From: Liolophura sinensis
Lineage: Eukaryota; Mollusca; Polyplacophora; Chitonida; Chitonidae
Reading direction: 5' to 3'
NCBI RefSeq assembly: GCF_032854445.1
Contig: NC_088305.1
Coordinates: 16,353,717-16,417,716, forward strand
Length of the DNA: 64,000 nt
Positions 44,994-57,264 of the stretch are shown here, piece after piece. The first letter of the stretch is position 1. Each line of letters begins with the position of its first letter. The translations under genes and the position numbers were made by a program. The notes under the pieces are model-generated. The model had not been told where the DNA came from. It did not search any database and saw nothing but the letters and a program-made list of their open reading frames with translations.

Positions 44994-45834
44994 AAATGTA
45001 AAATCGTCTGAAGTAGGGACCTTACCTGACCAAATATGGGGGATACATGTAATGCATGTACAATATTAATATTGTTTTGAAAGTCATTACCGCGAAGAAA
45101 TATCAGGATATATAGGGTTGACTAAGTTGCAGATTTTGCCCAATTTTGCGTTGAGTTCTGTTGATATTAGAATTTATGTGTTTTGAGGTTTAATTTTGTG
45201 CGAGTTATGATGGTATCTTACTCGAAAAGCACCCAAAGTAAGATTTTATGACATTTCTTTGCCTATAAAAATGCACTTTATCAGGGCACAGTTTTAGGAG
45301 ATTTTACTCATGTACATGTTATATTGTTAATATACTAGTATATAAATGGCATATATTTTAATCTGTTACTGTCCTGTGGGTAAAAGATATAGTCAGACAA
45401 GGCAGGTAATCCAAAATGGCTGCCATAGCAGAAGTATTTCTTTTCACAGCTATGATAGGAACTTGATCAGGCATTTGGAGATATATTTACTAAATGGGAA
45501 CAAACTCTTTCATAAGCAACAGCACACAACTTTATCATTGTGAATGGTATTTTTTTCAGAATGGTGGCACCTGGTGGCTATGTTTTATATATCTTTTGGA
45601 AAGTATTTCACAAACCATTTTAGATGTACATGTATCTCACCAAATTTTGCCAGTATCTCATACACTTTTAAGTTATTGTGCGCAGATGTGCGATAATGTG
45701 GAAGCATTCATTTCACTTTTATTTTATCACAGTAAACGGTGTTACTATGTCGTAAACTACATTTTTATTACTATTTTAAACTACGTAAACTACTATTTTA
45801 TTTCATCACTGTGTTATTTTGAAGTGTTATTTAG

Positions 45835-46077
45835 GAGACCTCCGTGGCTCAGTCGGTAATGACCCAGGAGCGTCTCACCAATGCGGTCACTGTGAGTTCA
45901 GCTTATGCTGGCTTCCTCTCCAGCCGTAAGTGGGAAGGTCTGCCAGCAACCTGCGGATGGTCGTGGGTTTTCCCCGGGCTGTGTCCGGTTTCCACCCACC
46001 ATAATGCTGGCCGCCGTCATATAAGTGAAATATTCTTGTGTACGGCATAAAACACCAATCAAGTAAATAAATAAATA
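45835..46077 (+). mobile_element. SINE family A, full-length, with imperfect target-site duplication
   Basis: Head GACCTCCGTGGCTCAGTCGG, B box GTGAGTTCAGC, body and (AAAT)n tail. GAAGTGTTATTTA upstream and GAAGTGGTATTTA downstream mark the insertion site. Confidence 0.9.
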
Positions 46078-46317
46078 TGAAGTGGTATTTACTCTAATTG
46101 TTAAAATTTGTTTTAATGTCAGTTCTATATTGTCAGTATATTAGTTTCCAAAAGGCCCGGTCAGCCTAGAGCTTGGGGTACCTATATGTTGGGATTTTTA
46201 ACCCTCATGTTGTTTTAGCTAGCTGTAAGTGTAAATGTGACTGGGCGCTAAATGTATGTCAGACCATATTTCTCAGGGTACATCAAACAGTTGTGTTTTA
46301 TTTCTTAATATGCAGCA

Positions 46318-46347
46318 GTGGCGTAAAACACCAAACAAATAAATAAT
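46318..46347 (+). mobile_element. SINE family A tail fragment
   Basis: GTGGCGTAAAACACCAAACA followed by AATAAATAAT. Confidence 0.5.
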
Positions 46348-47429
46348 ATGCAGCTTAAGAGATATCCTATCTTATAAAAGTACAGAAAAGTTTCACAGCT
46401 TTCTACGTGGAGCCCCAGTTACCAGTCTGGAAATTGTGAAGCACATATATATATAGCTTACAATCTGACAGTGGTGATGTCAACGGGGATAGCTGTCAAA
46501 AAAAACTTTTCCAGGGGAAGAGTCTAAATGTGCTACCGTAAAGTTGTGCGGCCCTAAGAGTAATTTCATTGATGATGTCATTTCTGAAAAATTGACGATC
46601 ATTGAAGCAAAATGTGCATAAAATGAGGTGTTATTAGAAGAGATAAAATATGCCTCAGAAATGGTTTTATTTTTAAGAATTTATTTTGGTTATAACTCTT
46701 TCCCTTTGCCATACAACCATAGTCTTTCTTTTACAGTACCTTTTTCATTTTTATTTTAACCATTTTATCCATGCATTCCCAAGTAACAACATTCATTGTG
46801 TTTTTTGTCATACCTCTACATTCCATCACTCAATCAGTCAGCATTGGGCAGGGAAAGTTTATGACATTCTTACCAAAGGTCGGTGGCTTTCTCTGGACTC
46901 TTCAGTTTTCTCCCCCACAAAACTACCCATTATAGTATGGGTGCAAATATGTTGTGTAAGGAATAAGGAAACGAATGAATCAAGATGGCTGATCAATCAG
47001 CCTCAGTCTCAGTATCCTTCTGATAATCGTGGCATCTTTATTTGGTATTTTGTCCAAACCTCATCAAGATGGTCAATTTGTGAACTTTTTAGTTTTATCA
47101 GGGGTATTGTACTTTTGCTGCTACTCATATTCTTCACAGGTAAAATGGTTACCAATTAAATTGTACATTAAGTCATTTACAAAGCTAGTTATGCTTGCAT
47201 TTGGTTCCAAATATAGAGCTACGACAATGTGCATGCATGGTGTTTCGGAGTTAATTGTACCTGTAATTCCCCACTTTGAGCCGTTAAGTCCACGAGGGCA
47301 GAGTCTAATTGACCGTCGCAGAATATCCCAGTAGATCTTGACGGGTGTGTGAGATTATGAGTTGTGACACAGTCACTTGACTATGGCTTGACTATGTGAA
47401 TTTTTATTCAGGAGGTTGCCAAGCACTTG
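46348..47429. other. Intergenic after EXOG
   Basis: Nothing supported; a 157-codon plus-strand frame at 46686-47159 is low-complexity hydrophobic sequence without family resemblance. Confidence 0.4.
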
Positions 47430-47640
47430 CTGAAATGCGGTGGCGTTCTGTTCCACCCACAAACTTGGCCGCCAACATGCAAGTGAAATATTTTTGAGAG
47501 TGGTATAAAACATCACTGAAATAAAGAAGTCACTTTTAAGCTACATGAAGGGCCTCCGTGGCTCAGTTGGTTAGCGTGCAAGAGCAGTGTAATGACCCAG
47601 GAGCTTCTCACCAATGTGGTCGCTGTGAGTTCAAGTCCAA
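47430..47640 (+). mobile_element. Two SINE family A pieces in tandem
   Basis: 47430-47523 is a degraded 3' part (CCACCCACAAACTTGGCCGC, GTGGTATAAAACATCACTGA). 47550-47640 is a tRNA-like head only (GGGCCTCCGTGGCTCAGTTG to GTGAGTTCAAGTCC). Confidence 0.7.
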
Positions 47641-47914
47641 AAACATTTAAAAAGCACAAAAAAGCTTCTCTGCCCTTCCTTGGGGTGTAAAAATGGCTTT
47701 AAGCTTAAGTTTCCCCGAGGGCCCAGCATCGGTCCAGATTAAATCAATACAACTCTGTAGGCCCCTTGTTCCCAGTGTAAGTTCATCCATGATGTTATTT
47801 TCTGACCATTGACGGACTTGAACAAATGCCTGGTTTGTCCAAGGAATGAAAGACAAGAATAGATGTATTAACCACAAAGCCACAATGTGACAGGCATGGT
47901 GTCTACATAGACAA

Positions 47915-48235
47915 CTGTGTTTTGCAAGTACACATCCAGAGTGTCTGCACAGATAACTGTGATTTGGACACACACATAAGACAGTCTGCACACACAATTG
48001 TGATTTGGACAAACACATACAGCGAGTCTGCACAGACAACTGTGTTTTGGAGGTACACATACAAAAGTCACCACAGACAACTGTGTTTTGGATGTACACA
48101 TATAAGAGTCTGCACAGACAACTGTGTTGGACATACACATATAAGAATCACCACAGACAACTGTTTTGGATGTACATGTAAAAGGAGTCTACAAACAACT
48201 GTGTTTTGGACATACATGTACAGAAGAGTCTAGAA
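47915..48235 (+). repeat. ~41-bp minisatellite
   Basis: About eight copies of CACAGACAACTGTGTTTTGG followed by a TACACATA-rich spacer. Cysteine-rich open frames on the minus strand come from the repeat. Confidence 0.88.
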
Positions 48236-48959
48236 ATGTGACATACATTTCAGACATGCATGTAGAAAGGCAGCAGACTGCTAAGACAACTTAGCATGTA
48301 ACTGCTCTAAGACAATCTAGTTTAAGCAATTTATTCAGTTTTTCTTGCATATTTTTTTATTCATTTTTTTTTTTACTGGCATATACACACACATGCTTAC
48401 AGAGATATTTTACACAGCAGAATGCAGGTTTTATCACCAAGTATATATTTAAACTATTAGCAAACTTAGGTCTGATTATTGTTCTAACAATGACAAACGT
48501 TGACAAGACTTCTGGGAATCAGAATTTGTTCGTAACACAAGATTATTCCAAATAACCGAGCAATCCAGAATCTTTAAAGAAGTTGACACCTTTTTAACAA
48601 CTGCAGGACATTCCTGAATACAGACCGTTAGTCATAACAGAGTTAAAAGATAATAATAAATAAGTAAAGGAATCGTTATGTAAATTTCAAATGTGAAATG
48701 AGTTTTTGATGCCCAATACAAAGATACTGGCCTGCATTAGGACTGAAGGTTGGTGTAACATTTCAAATTTATGTGAAGATGCCTGGACTTTGTAGGATTT
48801 GCGGGATTTCTTTTATTTATATAATTTTGCCAATTGGTTGCAAGAAAACTATGTGCTTCCATTAAATACAAGACTTGTGTAAAACCAAACATTGAAAAAT
48901 TAGCCTTTCTGGTATTGGTGACACTAATCAAGCAAATAAATACTCTTGATGGCAAGGGA

Positions 48960-49078
48960 GGACACCAAGCAGACCTCGATGGAAACCCAAGACCATCCAC
49001 AGGTTGCTGACAGACTTTCCCACGTATGGCCAGAGAGAGAGAGAGAGCCAGCATGAGCTGGCATGCTAACCCCCTCAA
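48960..49078 (-). mobile_element. SINE family A middle fragment
   Basis: GACCATCCACAGGTTGCTGA and CCCACGTATGGCCAGAG followed by GAGAGAGAGA match the family body in minus orientation; both ends are truncated. Confidence 0.65.
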
Positions 49079-49894
49079 CTATGGATGCCCTTCTGGTACT
49101 AGCGTGTGATTAAGCACCACACAATCAAACAAATACATACTCGTGATGGCGTGTCTGGTACTACCGAATGATCAAACACCAATCAGATAATTGTTGCATA
49201 GCCTATTGACTATTTGTGTCATGAGCTCTAATAAAATGTTTTCTTTCTACCATACATGCAGCTACATTTCAGTGATTTTCTGCAAACATCACAGTTATAA
49301 CACCTGTTTGGAAATAACATAAGGCATACTGACAGACATTTATGAACTAACCCAGCCCTGGAAACAAGGGACACAACTCTAGTCACATTGGTCCTTGCAA
49401 TCCTGCATGTCTCTCCCTATAAAATTACTTGAATACATCATAATGCCTGCTGTAAAAATTATAAAAATATCCAAGCAAAGGCAGAGGCATGTATTAAGTC
49501 TAAACTGCTCCCATGTTCATCCTTAATTTGGATGCCTCGTAAAAGACAACCTGGCCTTTTGAATACAAATTACACCAATTTTTTTATAAAACAAAACAAC
49601 TATAGGCCAAGCCTATTTTCTCCACCAGGTTAAATTGAAGAAGAAAGGTTAAATTGAAGAAGAAAGCAAATTTGTTCATTTTCTGAAGATATTAGAATGA
49701 TCACAATTACTTGTTAACTATATTAAAGTTAACATGCACAAAGTAGCTAACATGAACAGTCTATATACTGTATTTCAACAAAATTTTAACAATTTTTAAG
49801 TTAAAATATTTTGCTGCATTCAAATAATCATCAAATAAGTTTGATGTCTAATCAGAAAGGTTATTTCTAGGGCCTTAGATATGCTTCTGTAAGT

Positions 49895-49970
49895 ACATTT
49901 TACATACCAAGCTTTAGTGCTTTTAACATACCAAGCTTTAGTGCTTTTAACATACCAAGCTTTAGGTGAA
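49895..49970 (+). repeat. 24-bp repeat, three copies
   Basis: ACATACCAAGCTTTAGTGCT followed by TTTA, three times. A smaller duplication, TTAAATTGAAGAAGAAAG, occurs at about 49630-49665. Confidence 0.8.
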
Positions 49971-50079
49971 ATACATCATTTTACATACAACTGCATGTGA
50001 AAAGCTACATATAAATATACTGAAAACTCAATTATTCTGATCATAGAATGTGTTTAAGTTTTTTTTTGTTCTTTCAGTT

Positions 50080-50316
50080 ATTTATTTATTCATTTGACTG
50101 GTGTTTTACGCAGTATTCAAGAATATTTCACTTACACGACGGCGGCCAGTGGAAGAACCCTGGCAGAATCTGGGGGAAACCCATGACCATCCGCAGGTTG
50201 TTGACAGACCTTTCCACTTACAGCCAAAGAGGAAGCCAGTATGAGCTGAACTTGAAATCAGAGCGACCACATTGGTGAGAGACTCCTGGGTCATTACGCT
50301 GCACTAGCGTGCTAAT
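50080..50316 (-). mobile_element. SINE family A, near full-length
   Basis: Tail TTATTTATTCATTTGACTGG, then CAAGAATATTTCACTTACAC, and the head complement ending CGCTGCACTAGCGTGCTAA. Confidence 0.85.
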
Positions 50317-53300
50317 TTTGTTTGAGACCAAGTTCTAAATAATGGGGCATATATCACTATGTGTTCAGATGATTTTTAAACAGCAAAAATGACTGAAGTT
50401 TTTGAAACAACTGTTAAAAAAAGTTTTTAATGTTTATTTAAGTACATTGCTATTTGGTTAGCAGAGTAGTGGAGACAGAATTGAATTCGTATAAGTTTTT
50501 GTTGTGAAAACATTTCGCTATAAAGTCAGCATATTAATTTGCTGTCTAAATTTGAAACAAAGTTTAATGTAATTTGATAGAGTATTATTGTTAAAACAGA
50601 GATACAGAGCAATCATACACTGCTGAACATCAAAATAAAGCCCTAAATTTAATGTGCCTTCACTGAGAACTACTTTGGAATAAACGCAGACAAAAAAACA
50701 AACAACTGAATTAACCCATAACGTAGAATTTTAAACACTTAAATTAAGCAAACCAATTAACTATAGTAAGTGCATCCGGTACGTTTGAAAAATTCACTGG
50801 CACCTGTGTCTCAATAGTGAAAAGTCATGAAAAACAACTAGAACAATTTTGCACAAGTATAGTGTATAATTAAATACTGCAAATGCTATCAAGAACACAA
50901 CAAATCACTGAATATGTAATCAAAAACTAAGCTAAGAGAAACACTAAGACAGCCAAGTGGTATGGTGTAAAACCGGTGTATACGTGTAGAATTAAGTTAA
51001 ACAAACTCCAATGTTCAATTTAATTTGATCGACTTGACTGATCGATTTGTGTTTTAATACATGTTTTGAAACTTTGCATTGACTGACACAATGCACTGAC
51101 ATCATATACATGAAGTCATTTTATTTAATTACCGGACTGATCTAGTTACCCTCATTCACAGTTTACATCCCATATACATGTACCAGTTTATTTCCTCATA
51201 CTTCACAGAGCATATGTATCACATGTAATTCTGCAGTAATGATCTAGTAGCCAATGTACTTGTACTGTAACAATACATGATCAAATATATTTGACTCTAT
51301 GCCTGACCTGTAACATAGTACACATTCACAACATTAATTATATCAGAAAATTGGAAAATTTACTAATTATGTACGAGGTACATGTAGCTTGCTTGTAAAT
51401 GAATACACAATGGGTATACAGGTACTAGTATGTTGTTGGCCGTAACCCAACCAACCCTCCAAGCAAAATCCCAGCTTTAAAGTTATTACAATTTTGACAG
51501 AAATTGTGCTTCTAAAAAAATTTCCCACAATGTTAATGTCTTAAAACCCACCGTCTTGTTCAGTGGGCAGAATTAACAAAAAAGAATTCTCTATAGATCA
51601 ACCCTATATTGTCTGACATGGTCCCATCATGCCCAACACAGAATTTTTTGAGAATACCCTAAGTTGTAGTGCCATTCCAAACAGTGCTTAAAGCCCATGG
51701 GTTGGTTTCGTGTAGTTGTACATGAAAGCCACACACTGGAGTCAGACCCTCCACACAAAGCCATTCAAGTTATCACTCTGCTTTCTCAGAACTGTAGCCT
51801 AAATGTCTGCTTTCCACACAATGACAAACTGTGGCCTCCAATGTAGCAGTATCCTGAGCATGTTAAAATTATTGATAGTAAAACTTTGAACTCGATACAA
51901 TGAATAAAGGGGTATCACCAGATCATAACTGTTACATATTTATCTTTACTTTTCCTTCATTAAACTCGGGATTTGTACCATAAAATGACCGTACTTCACA
52001 CACATTTTTTTGTAAGATTGCTATTTTTACTTTTAATTTTCCATTAGCCATTGTTACACAAACCATGAGGAGTTCTTCAGGCTGACTACAAGGATTTTCA
52101 AGCATTCATCTTTATCCAGACAATTGTGGCCAGATGTTCCAGTGATGATAACATATTGCCCCATTGATAAATTAATATCTTCAGACTCAAGCATACTCAG
52201 CTGTCACAGGGAGAATTTCTGACTGGTAGATCTAATTGATTTGTCAACCATCAGACACTCTGGGGTGATAACCTGCGCCGATTAGTCTGGGCCCAGTTAT
52301 GTACTCATAACTAAGGTATGCATCGTCATGGCAATAACATGTAGGTGTACATAGTGGCTGCTCATGGAAAAACTGCTCTTTAAAAAGAAAAAAACCCCAC
52401 AGTTTGCACCTGTTTTGATTGCCATAGACAGGGAAGATGTAATTAACTTTGACACGGTGCATGTTTTTGTTGAAGATTTCATTTACATTTTATGTTGCCA
52501 TGTTCACAATGTGCAAATATGGGGCAAACAAAACATGCCATAAGTTACCTCCTTTTCCCTTTCCAAACAAAAAAGAACAACACTTAATTTTGTTATTATT
52601 TAACCACTGTTCACAAGACACATACAAACAGCTTGACAAGAAACTCAACCTAATTCTGGAATGAGTTATGTTTTGCAGGCCAACTCTTGCCTCTGTCATT
52701 TTTATGCACGCTTAACACTAGTACTGTACAATCACAAACACTGGTATATATACATGTACAGGCACAGGCTTGTTCCAACATGCAAATGACTTACACAATA
52801 TTATCAACACAAATCTCTTTAATTTTCAAATATTTCATTAGTTTAAAGCCTTAATAACATACATGTAGTTCTAACAGTGTTTGGTTTGGGAGTGATCTCC
52901 CTTGCTGTGAGTATTTCACGGGGATACGTCTAAACATGCTTGACAGTCAGGGTAGACAACGCACAAACTAGACTATTATGTCTAATCTATTGTTACCATA
53001 CTTTTTGACCTATATATACACCCCATGTTTTTTTTGTTGATAACAACGGGTAATATTTTACAATTTACGATTGTGCCTTACACTTGGTTCATGATCACGA
53101 GACAATATTTTTTCATCACTGTTTAAAAATTCACCACTAAAGTCCACACACCACTAATCCTTTACAACTACAATGACATCACGACTACAGATGACTAAAC
53201 AGGTTTTAACCCATATATGAGCACGTAAATGAAAATGTATGGAATTGGTCAAACAATCACTTGTGAACTGTCGCTGCCAATTACTCTAGCCACCAGCTCA

Positions 53301-53440
53301 TGGCACACTCAGTTAATCAATAAGGTAATTACAATGATCGGGCTAAGAGACCAGCCTCTGATCTTCTGTGTAGTATATATGTTCATTAATAAGAAGGAAT
53401 GGAATTTCAAGAATCAAATATTACAGTCTTGCTATGGAGT
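50317..53440. other. Downstream of GDI (3' flank and possible long 3' UTR)
   Basis: Unique AT-rich sequence without recognised repeats. No poly-A tract or target duplication of a recent retrocopy is evident immediately after the GDI stop. Confidence 0.4.
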
Positions 53441-54778
53441 TCATTCATCTGTTTGCTCTAGACGGGACGACACGTTGGAGAAGTCGAATGGTGTACCCAT
53501 AACCCTCTTGTACAGGTCAAGCACGTCCGTGCACGTCGTCTCGAAGTGGCTGCTAGCATCGTATGACTTCGAAATGAAAAGCTGGTTTTCGGTTCCGTCA
53601 TCCAAAGGCTCCAGCAGATCCTGTTCAGAAATAAATTGTTCGCGAATGGTTCCCAGCAAATCAAGGCCTGGTCTCAGCTCTTTGGTGGGGTCAGAGGTTT
53701 CCACAGTGGTGCTGACAATGGCTAAGTAGAAGCCTTTGGCGGCGACATTGTGCGTGTAGGAGACGACACCTATGTAGATATCGTTTTGTCGTCCCACCTG
53801 ACTCTGAGGAATGATGATCTGACAAGAAACGGCGTCGTTGGTGCCTGGTACTGGGTGATCCAGGATGCAGATGGCACGAACCACACGGCCCACTTTGCGG
53901 CACTTGTCCAGGGCGTAGGAAGGGTCACAAATGACAGCCTTGCACCTGGCGGTTTCCTCGCCTGAGCGCACACCAACGACTTTCCCATCTTCCATCTTGA
54001 TTTCGTCAATGGACTTGTCCAGCATGTACGTACCTCCATAAATGGCACTCAGTCTGGCGAACCCCTGTGGCAATTCGCCCAGCCCGTAAAGCGGGTAAAG
54101 GTATGGCGATTTCAGTCCTTCGTAGGCAGCCAGGGATGCGCTGTACAGCTTGATACGGTTAATGGTCTCCTCACATGGCTTCTTGAGATAGTCATCATTG
54201 CTGTACAGGGCAAATGCATGGCCTGTGAAATCAATGGTGTTCTTATCCAGGTTGAAGCATTTAGACATCATCTCTTCTGATGTGGTTTGTTTGGGGTTGA
54301 CATTTTTCCAGGTCTTCGGGTCTTCAGGGTTGAATTCCTGAACGAACAGCAGGAACTGGCGGTATCTTCTCTTTTCAAAAATGCCCATCAATGACGACGC
54401 CAGAGCTTCTCTCTCGTTTGAAGGTACTTTGTAAATCTTTCCGCCTTTGTACACGAAGCTGCCTTCGATTCCTTTGAAATCGAGGTAGCGGGTTACGCCA
54501 GTGTGGATCAGCAGTCTGACCAGTTGACCATTAGCCATGAGGAATTTGGGGATAAGGTCGACGTTCCAGTCCCTACCCCTTCCCATCCCGTCCCCAGGAG
54601 AATCTTTCTTGAAATGCTTATACAACTCCTCCAATGGATTCATCGATGTGCTCTCGCCGCCGTAGTATTTATTTCGGTCCATGTGCAACACCTTCTTCCC
54701 AGCTACGGACAGCAGGCCGCTAAGAATACACTCCTTTAGGCCTGTACCCAAAACAATCACATCGTATTCCGCATCCAT
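53441..54778 (-). CDS. GDI2: Rab GDP dissociation inhibitor, single-exon gene
   Basis: 445 residues with no intron, the same length as human GDI2. GDI extracts GDP-bound prenylated Rab proteins from membranes and keeps them soluble in the cytosol for recycling. Family hallmarks: N-terminal Rossmann-like motif [11 protein letters not shown] (residues 11-21), [13 protein letters not shown] (31-43), [20 protein letters not shown] (65-84) of the Rab-binding platform, [11 protein letters not shown] (182-192), [20 protein letters not shown] (224-243) with AIYGGTYML, and [10 protein letters not shown] and HFETTC near the C-terminus. Lys15 stands where vertebrate GDIs have Thr. Vertebrate GDI genes have many introns, so this is either an intact retrocopy or a lineage-specific intronless gene. 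No frame damage is visible and the codons look selected, so it is probably functional. GDI1 and GDI2 are vertebrate duplicates; the symbol marks the family only. Confidence 0.95.
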   Translation of the reverse strand: MDAEYDVIVLGTGLKECILSGLLSVAGKKVLHMDRNKYYGGESTSMNPLEELYKHFKKDSPGDGMGRGRDWNVDLIPKFLMANGQLVRLLIHTGVTRYLDFKGIEGSFVYKGGKIYKVPSNEREALASSLMGIFEKRRYRQFLLFVQEFNPEDPKTWKNVNPKQTTSEEMMSKCFNLDKNTIDFTGHAFALYSNDDYLKKPCEETINRIKLYSASLAAYEGLKSPYLYPLYGLGELPQGFARLSAIYGGTYMLDKSIDEIKMEDGKVVGVRSGEETARCKAVICDPSYALDKCRKVGRVVRAICILDHPVPGTNDAVSCQIIIPQSQVGRQNDIYIGVVSYTHNVAAKGFYLAIVSTTVETSDPTKELRPGLDLLGTIREQFISEQDLLEPLDDGTENQLFISKSYDASSHFETTCTDVLDLYKRVMGTPFDFSNVSSRLEQTDE

Positions 54779-54866
54779 AGTGAGTTCTTACCAAAATCTG
54801 GGACAAACAGCTTCCGCAATCTAATCGGTCTGACGAAGCCGCCTCCTGTCTGATTGATTATTCAAT
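54779..54866. promoter_or_regulatory. Compact bidirectional promoter between GDI and a plus-strand exon
   Basis: Only 88 bp separate the GDI start codon (minus strand) from the ATG of a divergent plus-strand exon at 54867. The interval contains GATTGATTATTCAAT, with CCAAT-like elements on the minus strand. The plus start reads CAATATGGCG, close to the YY1-type AAnATGGCG motif seen at many TATA-less metazoan promoters. Confidence 0.5.
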
Positions 54867-55004
54867 ATGGCGAATCTTCTGTATAAGTTACGTCCCTTGG
54901 ACAGCTCTTTTATGTCAGGAGGCCTGAACACATTTACAACACTTTCAGTTTGTCTAACATTTCCTTGGCAATCGTATGTTGTTTACGGCAAATATTTGCT
55001 TTCT
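54867..55004 (+). CDS. First exon of a plus-strand transcript divergent from GDI; BBS12 leader or a small membrane protein
   Basis: ATGGCG opens 46 codons (MANLLYKLRPLDSSFMSGGL...) that end exactly at a consensus donor TTTCT|GTAAGTATG in phase 0. I do not recognise the peptide. Three readings are possible: it is a 5' exon with an upstream ORF spliced to the BBS12 exon at 57160 (the vertebrate BBS12 gene has a non-coding first exon); it joins the candidate exon at 56058 (acceptor TTTTTTGTTTCAG), giving a 65-residue protein with a hydrophobic end IFLKCVERHLSIYILWFAL; or it is untranslated. RNA data are needed to choose. Confidence 0.4.
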
Positions 55005-57159
55005 GTAAGTATGAGAATGCGTTCCAAGAGGTTTACCCGAAGCGCATCTGAAAGTTAATGGTCACTGACAATCTGTTGGCCGAAAGTATTCACTAAAAGT
55101 GGATGAAATTAGTGCGTAAAATTTGTGGTTGATAGAAGTGACGAAACGAGTTGTGAGTGTCACATGTTCCAGTGTGAAGTTCAAGCAAAACAGACACGTG
55201 GATATTGATACGCGTGGCGTCAATGAAATTCACATTTGTCACGTGGTCTTGCAATAAAGATAAAATAAAGTTTGATTAAATGTCTTAAAATGCATATAAA
55301 CAGCAATTTAAAAAAAATCATGAGAAATTAACAGAAAAAACGTATAAAATTATCACCTGACTGTGTGTAGGCCTACTCAGGTTTTATTGTTATTCTAATA
55401 AGCAGTGAAAGTAGTCCCAGCATTGTATTGGTTTTATTATTATTTTATAAGTAAATGATGTTCATCCTGTGCAAGGGAAGAGAGCATAATAATTGATTTA
55501 TTAGTGTTGCTCAATGTATTAAAAAAAAGTACTGGCAGGCTAATCAGACTGATAAACTAGCATTGAACATTACAAAATGAATTACATATAGTTGCTGATC
55601 TCTAATTAATAGTATAGTTCCAGTGCAGTTGTGTGTGTTTGAGTCCAACCTTCACCGATTTGCTAGCCCGTGGTTAAATATTGGCGGGATGTTCAGTTTA
55701 TGACTGTGAGATGAAGTGATAGTCACCAGATTTTCCATTAAACCCAGCCTTACCTTCAGTGTTTGAGTTAAATATCCCTGAGTGCTGTGTAAATGATTAA
55801 GTAAACAAGCTCACTGGAAGTTTTAATAAATGTGTATATCAATGTTCACAACAGAACAAAAATGCAAAAAAACGGTGACTTCAAAATGACAGGCCCATTT
55901 TAAAAAACAAAAAAGAAGTGAGGAAATCTGTTGTTCAAAACAGGACAAAAAAAAAAACAGCCGTATTTCAAGTAAAAGAAAGGTAAAATATGAAGTAAGG
56001 TTCATCACATAGACAACTGAGAACTATGCATAAAAATACATTTATTTTTTGTTTCAGATTTTTTTAAAGTGTGTGGAAAGGCATTTAAGTATTTACATAC
56101 TGTGGTTTGCTTTATGAGGCATATTGATGGTATCTGGGAACTCGGACGTCACATTCCTTTTTGCCCTGATGTTGACCAGAACAAAGGAATTTTTGTGAGC
56201 ATTATTTCAGTAATTCTTTACTTACAGGTAAAAAGAGTTTTTCCATATTCAGTGTTGTGATTAAAGTTAAAAAAACTTCCTGTGACGTCAGAGTCCTAAA
56301 CCTGATAGAATGGTCCATAAAGCCCACCTTAGAATTCAGATGTTTGAATGCCTTTAACTCTCTTCCCAAATATCAAAAAACATAAATGAAAGTATATTTT
56401 ATGCATAGTTTTAAGTGATCTGTTTAGTGATGCCTACATCAAGTTTTAGAGGCCTTTACTATTAAAGTTTGTCAGAAAGAATTGAAGAATATTGAAACTC
56501 TCTGTCTGTAAGCTAGCCCCGGGTAGAACCATGTATGAAGTTTCAATTCAATTCGAGACCACGGATATTATGGTTAAATTCACTCACACAGTCTCAGAAG
56601 TGAAAATGTTGTCCAGTTCACACCGAAGTGAATTCAAAATTCTTGGCAAAACAAATCTAAAACTAGGGTTTGTTGCTTTTCACAATTAACATATGCTGTC
56701 CAGAATGGTCTAACATCAGTAACACCTGGTTAATATCAGCCAATGTCAGGTGTAGTATTTTTGGAATATTTCCCATTGTGTTCATTTCTCCGTATACCTC
56801 ACCATGTTATCTATATCCCTGTTGTCTGCTATGGACTGCCTCACAATTACCTGTTTGGGACTGTTAATGCAACAAGATTATAATACAACTGTGAAAATTA
56901 TTAGACGACAAATTAAACCAATTAATTAGAAGAGCAATGTTTCTCAGGAGAAACACAATTAAAACAGTGGTTAACGAACCATGTGGGAAATAATAAGCAG
57001 CTTATTAATTATTTACGTGAACTGTTTCAATTGAAGCAATATAAAAAAGGTCAAACAACCAAAGTATAAATACATGCGATGAAATGAAAGTAAATAAATA
57101 GAAGTAAAAGCTTTTATTATAATGTTAGGTTATAACCTATGTTTTCTCCTATCCTGTAG
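55005..57159. other. Interval between the divergent first exon and the BBS12 start exon
   Basis: AT-rich, apparently intronic. It contains a possible exon start at 56058 after TTTTTTGTTTCAG (see the 54867 exon). Nothing else is supported. Confidence 0.4.
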
Positions 57160-57206
57160 ATGAGTCGTTTAATATGGAATGTTGTGATACGGATAACAGA
57201 TGAGTT

Positions 57207-57264
57207 ATGGCGGGCTGCTGGGCAGGAGGGAGACACAATGGACTGGAAGCCGCTGTGGTGTTAG
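57207..57264 (+). CDS. BBS12: BBS12 exon with start codon
   Basis: 19 codons plus one base, MAGCWAGGRHNGLEAAVVL, with donor TTAG|GTAAGG. The exon probably begins at 57160 after CCTATCCTGTAG, leaving 47 bases of leader. Confidence 0.72.

Noticed and set aside
46686..47159. 157-codon hydrophobic plus-strand frame as a membrane protein
   Set aside because: T-rich sequence gives hydrophobic residues by composition; no start context, family or splice evidence.
47550..47640. tRNA gene
   Set aside because: Has A- and B-box-like sequences but no cloverleaf; it is the head of SINE family A, as are similar segments elsewhere.
47868..48138. Cysteine-rich minus-strand frames suggestive of a secreted peptide
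   Set aside because: Produced by the ~41-bp tandem repeat; no signal peptide or splice context.
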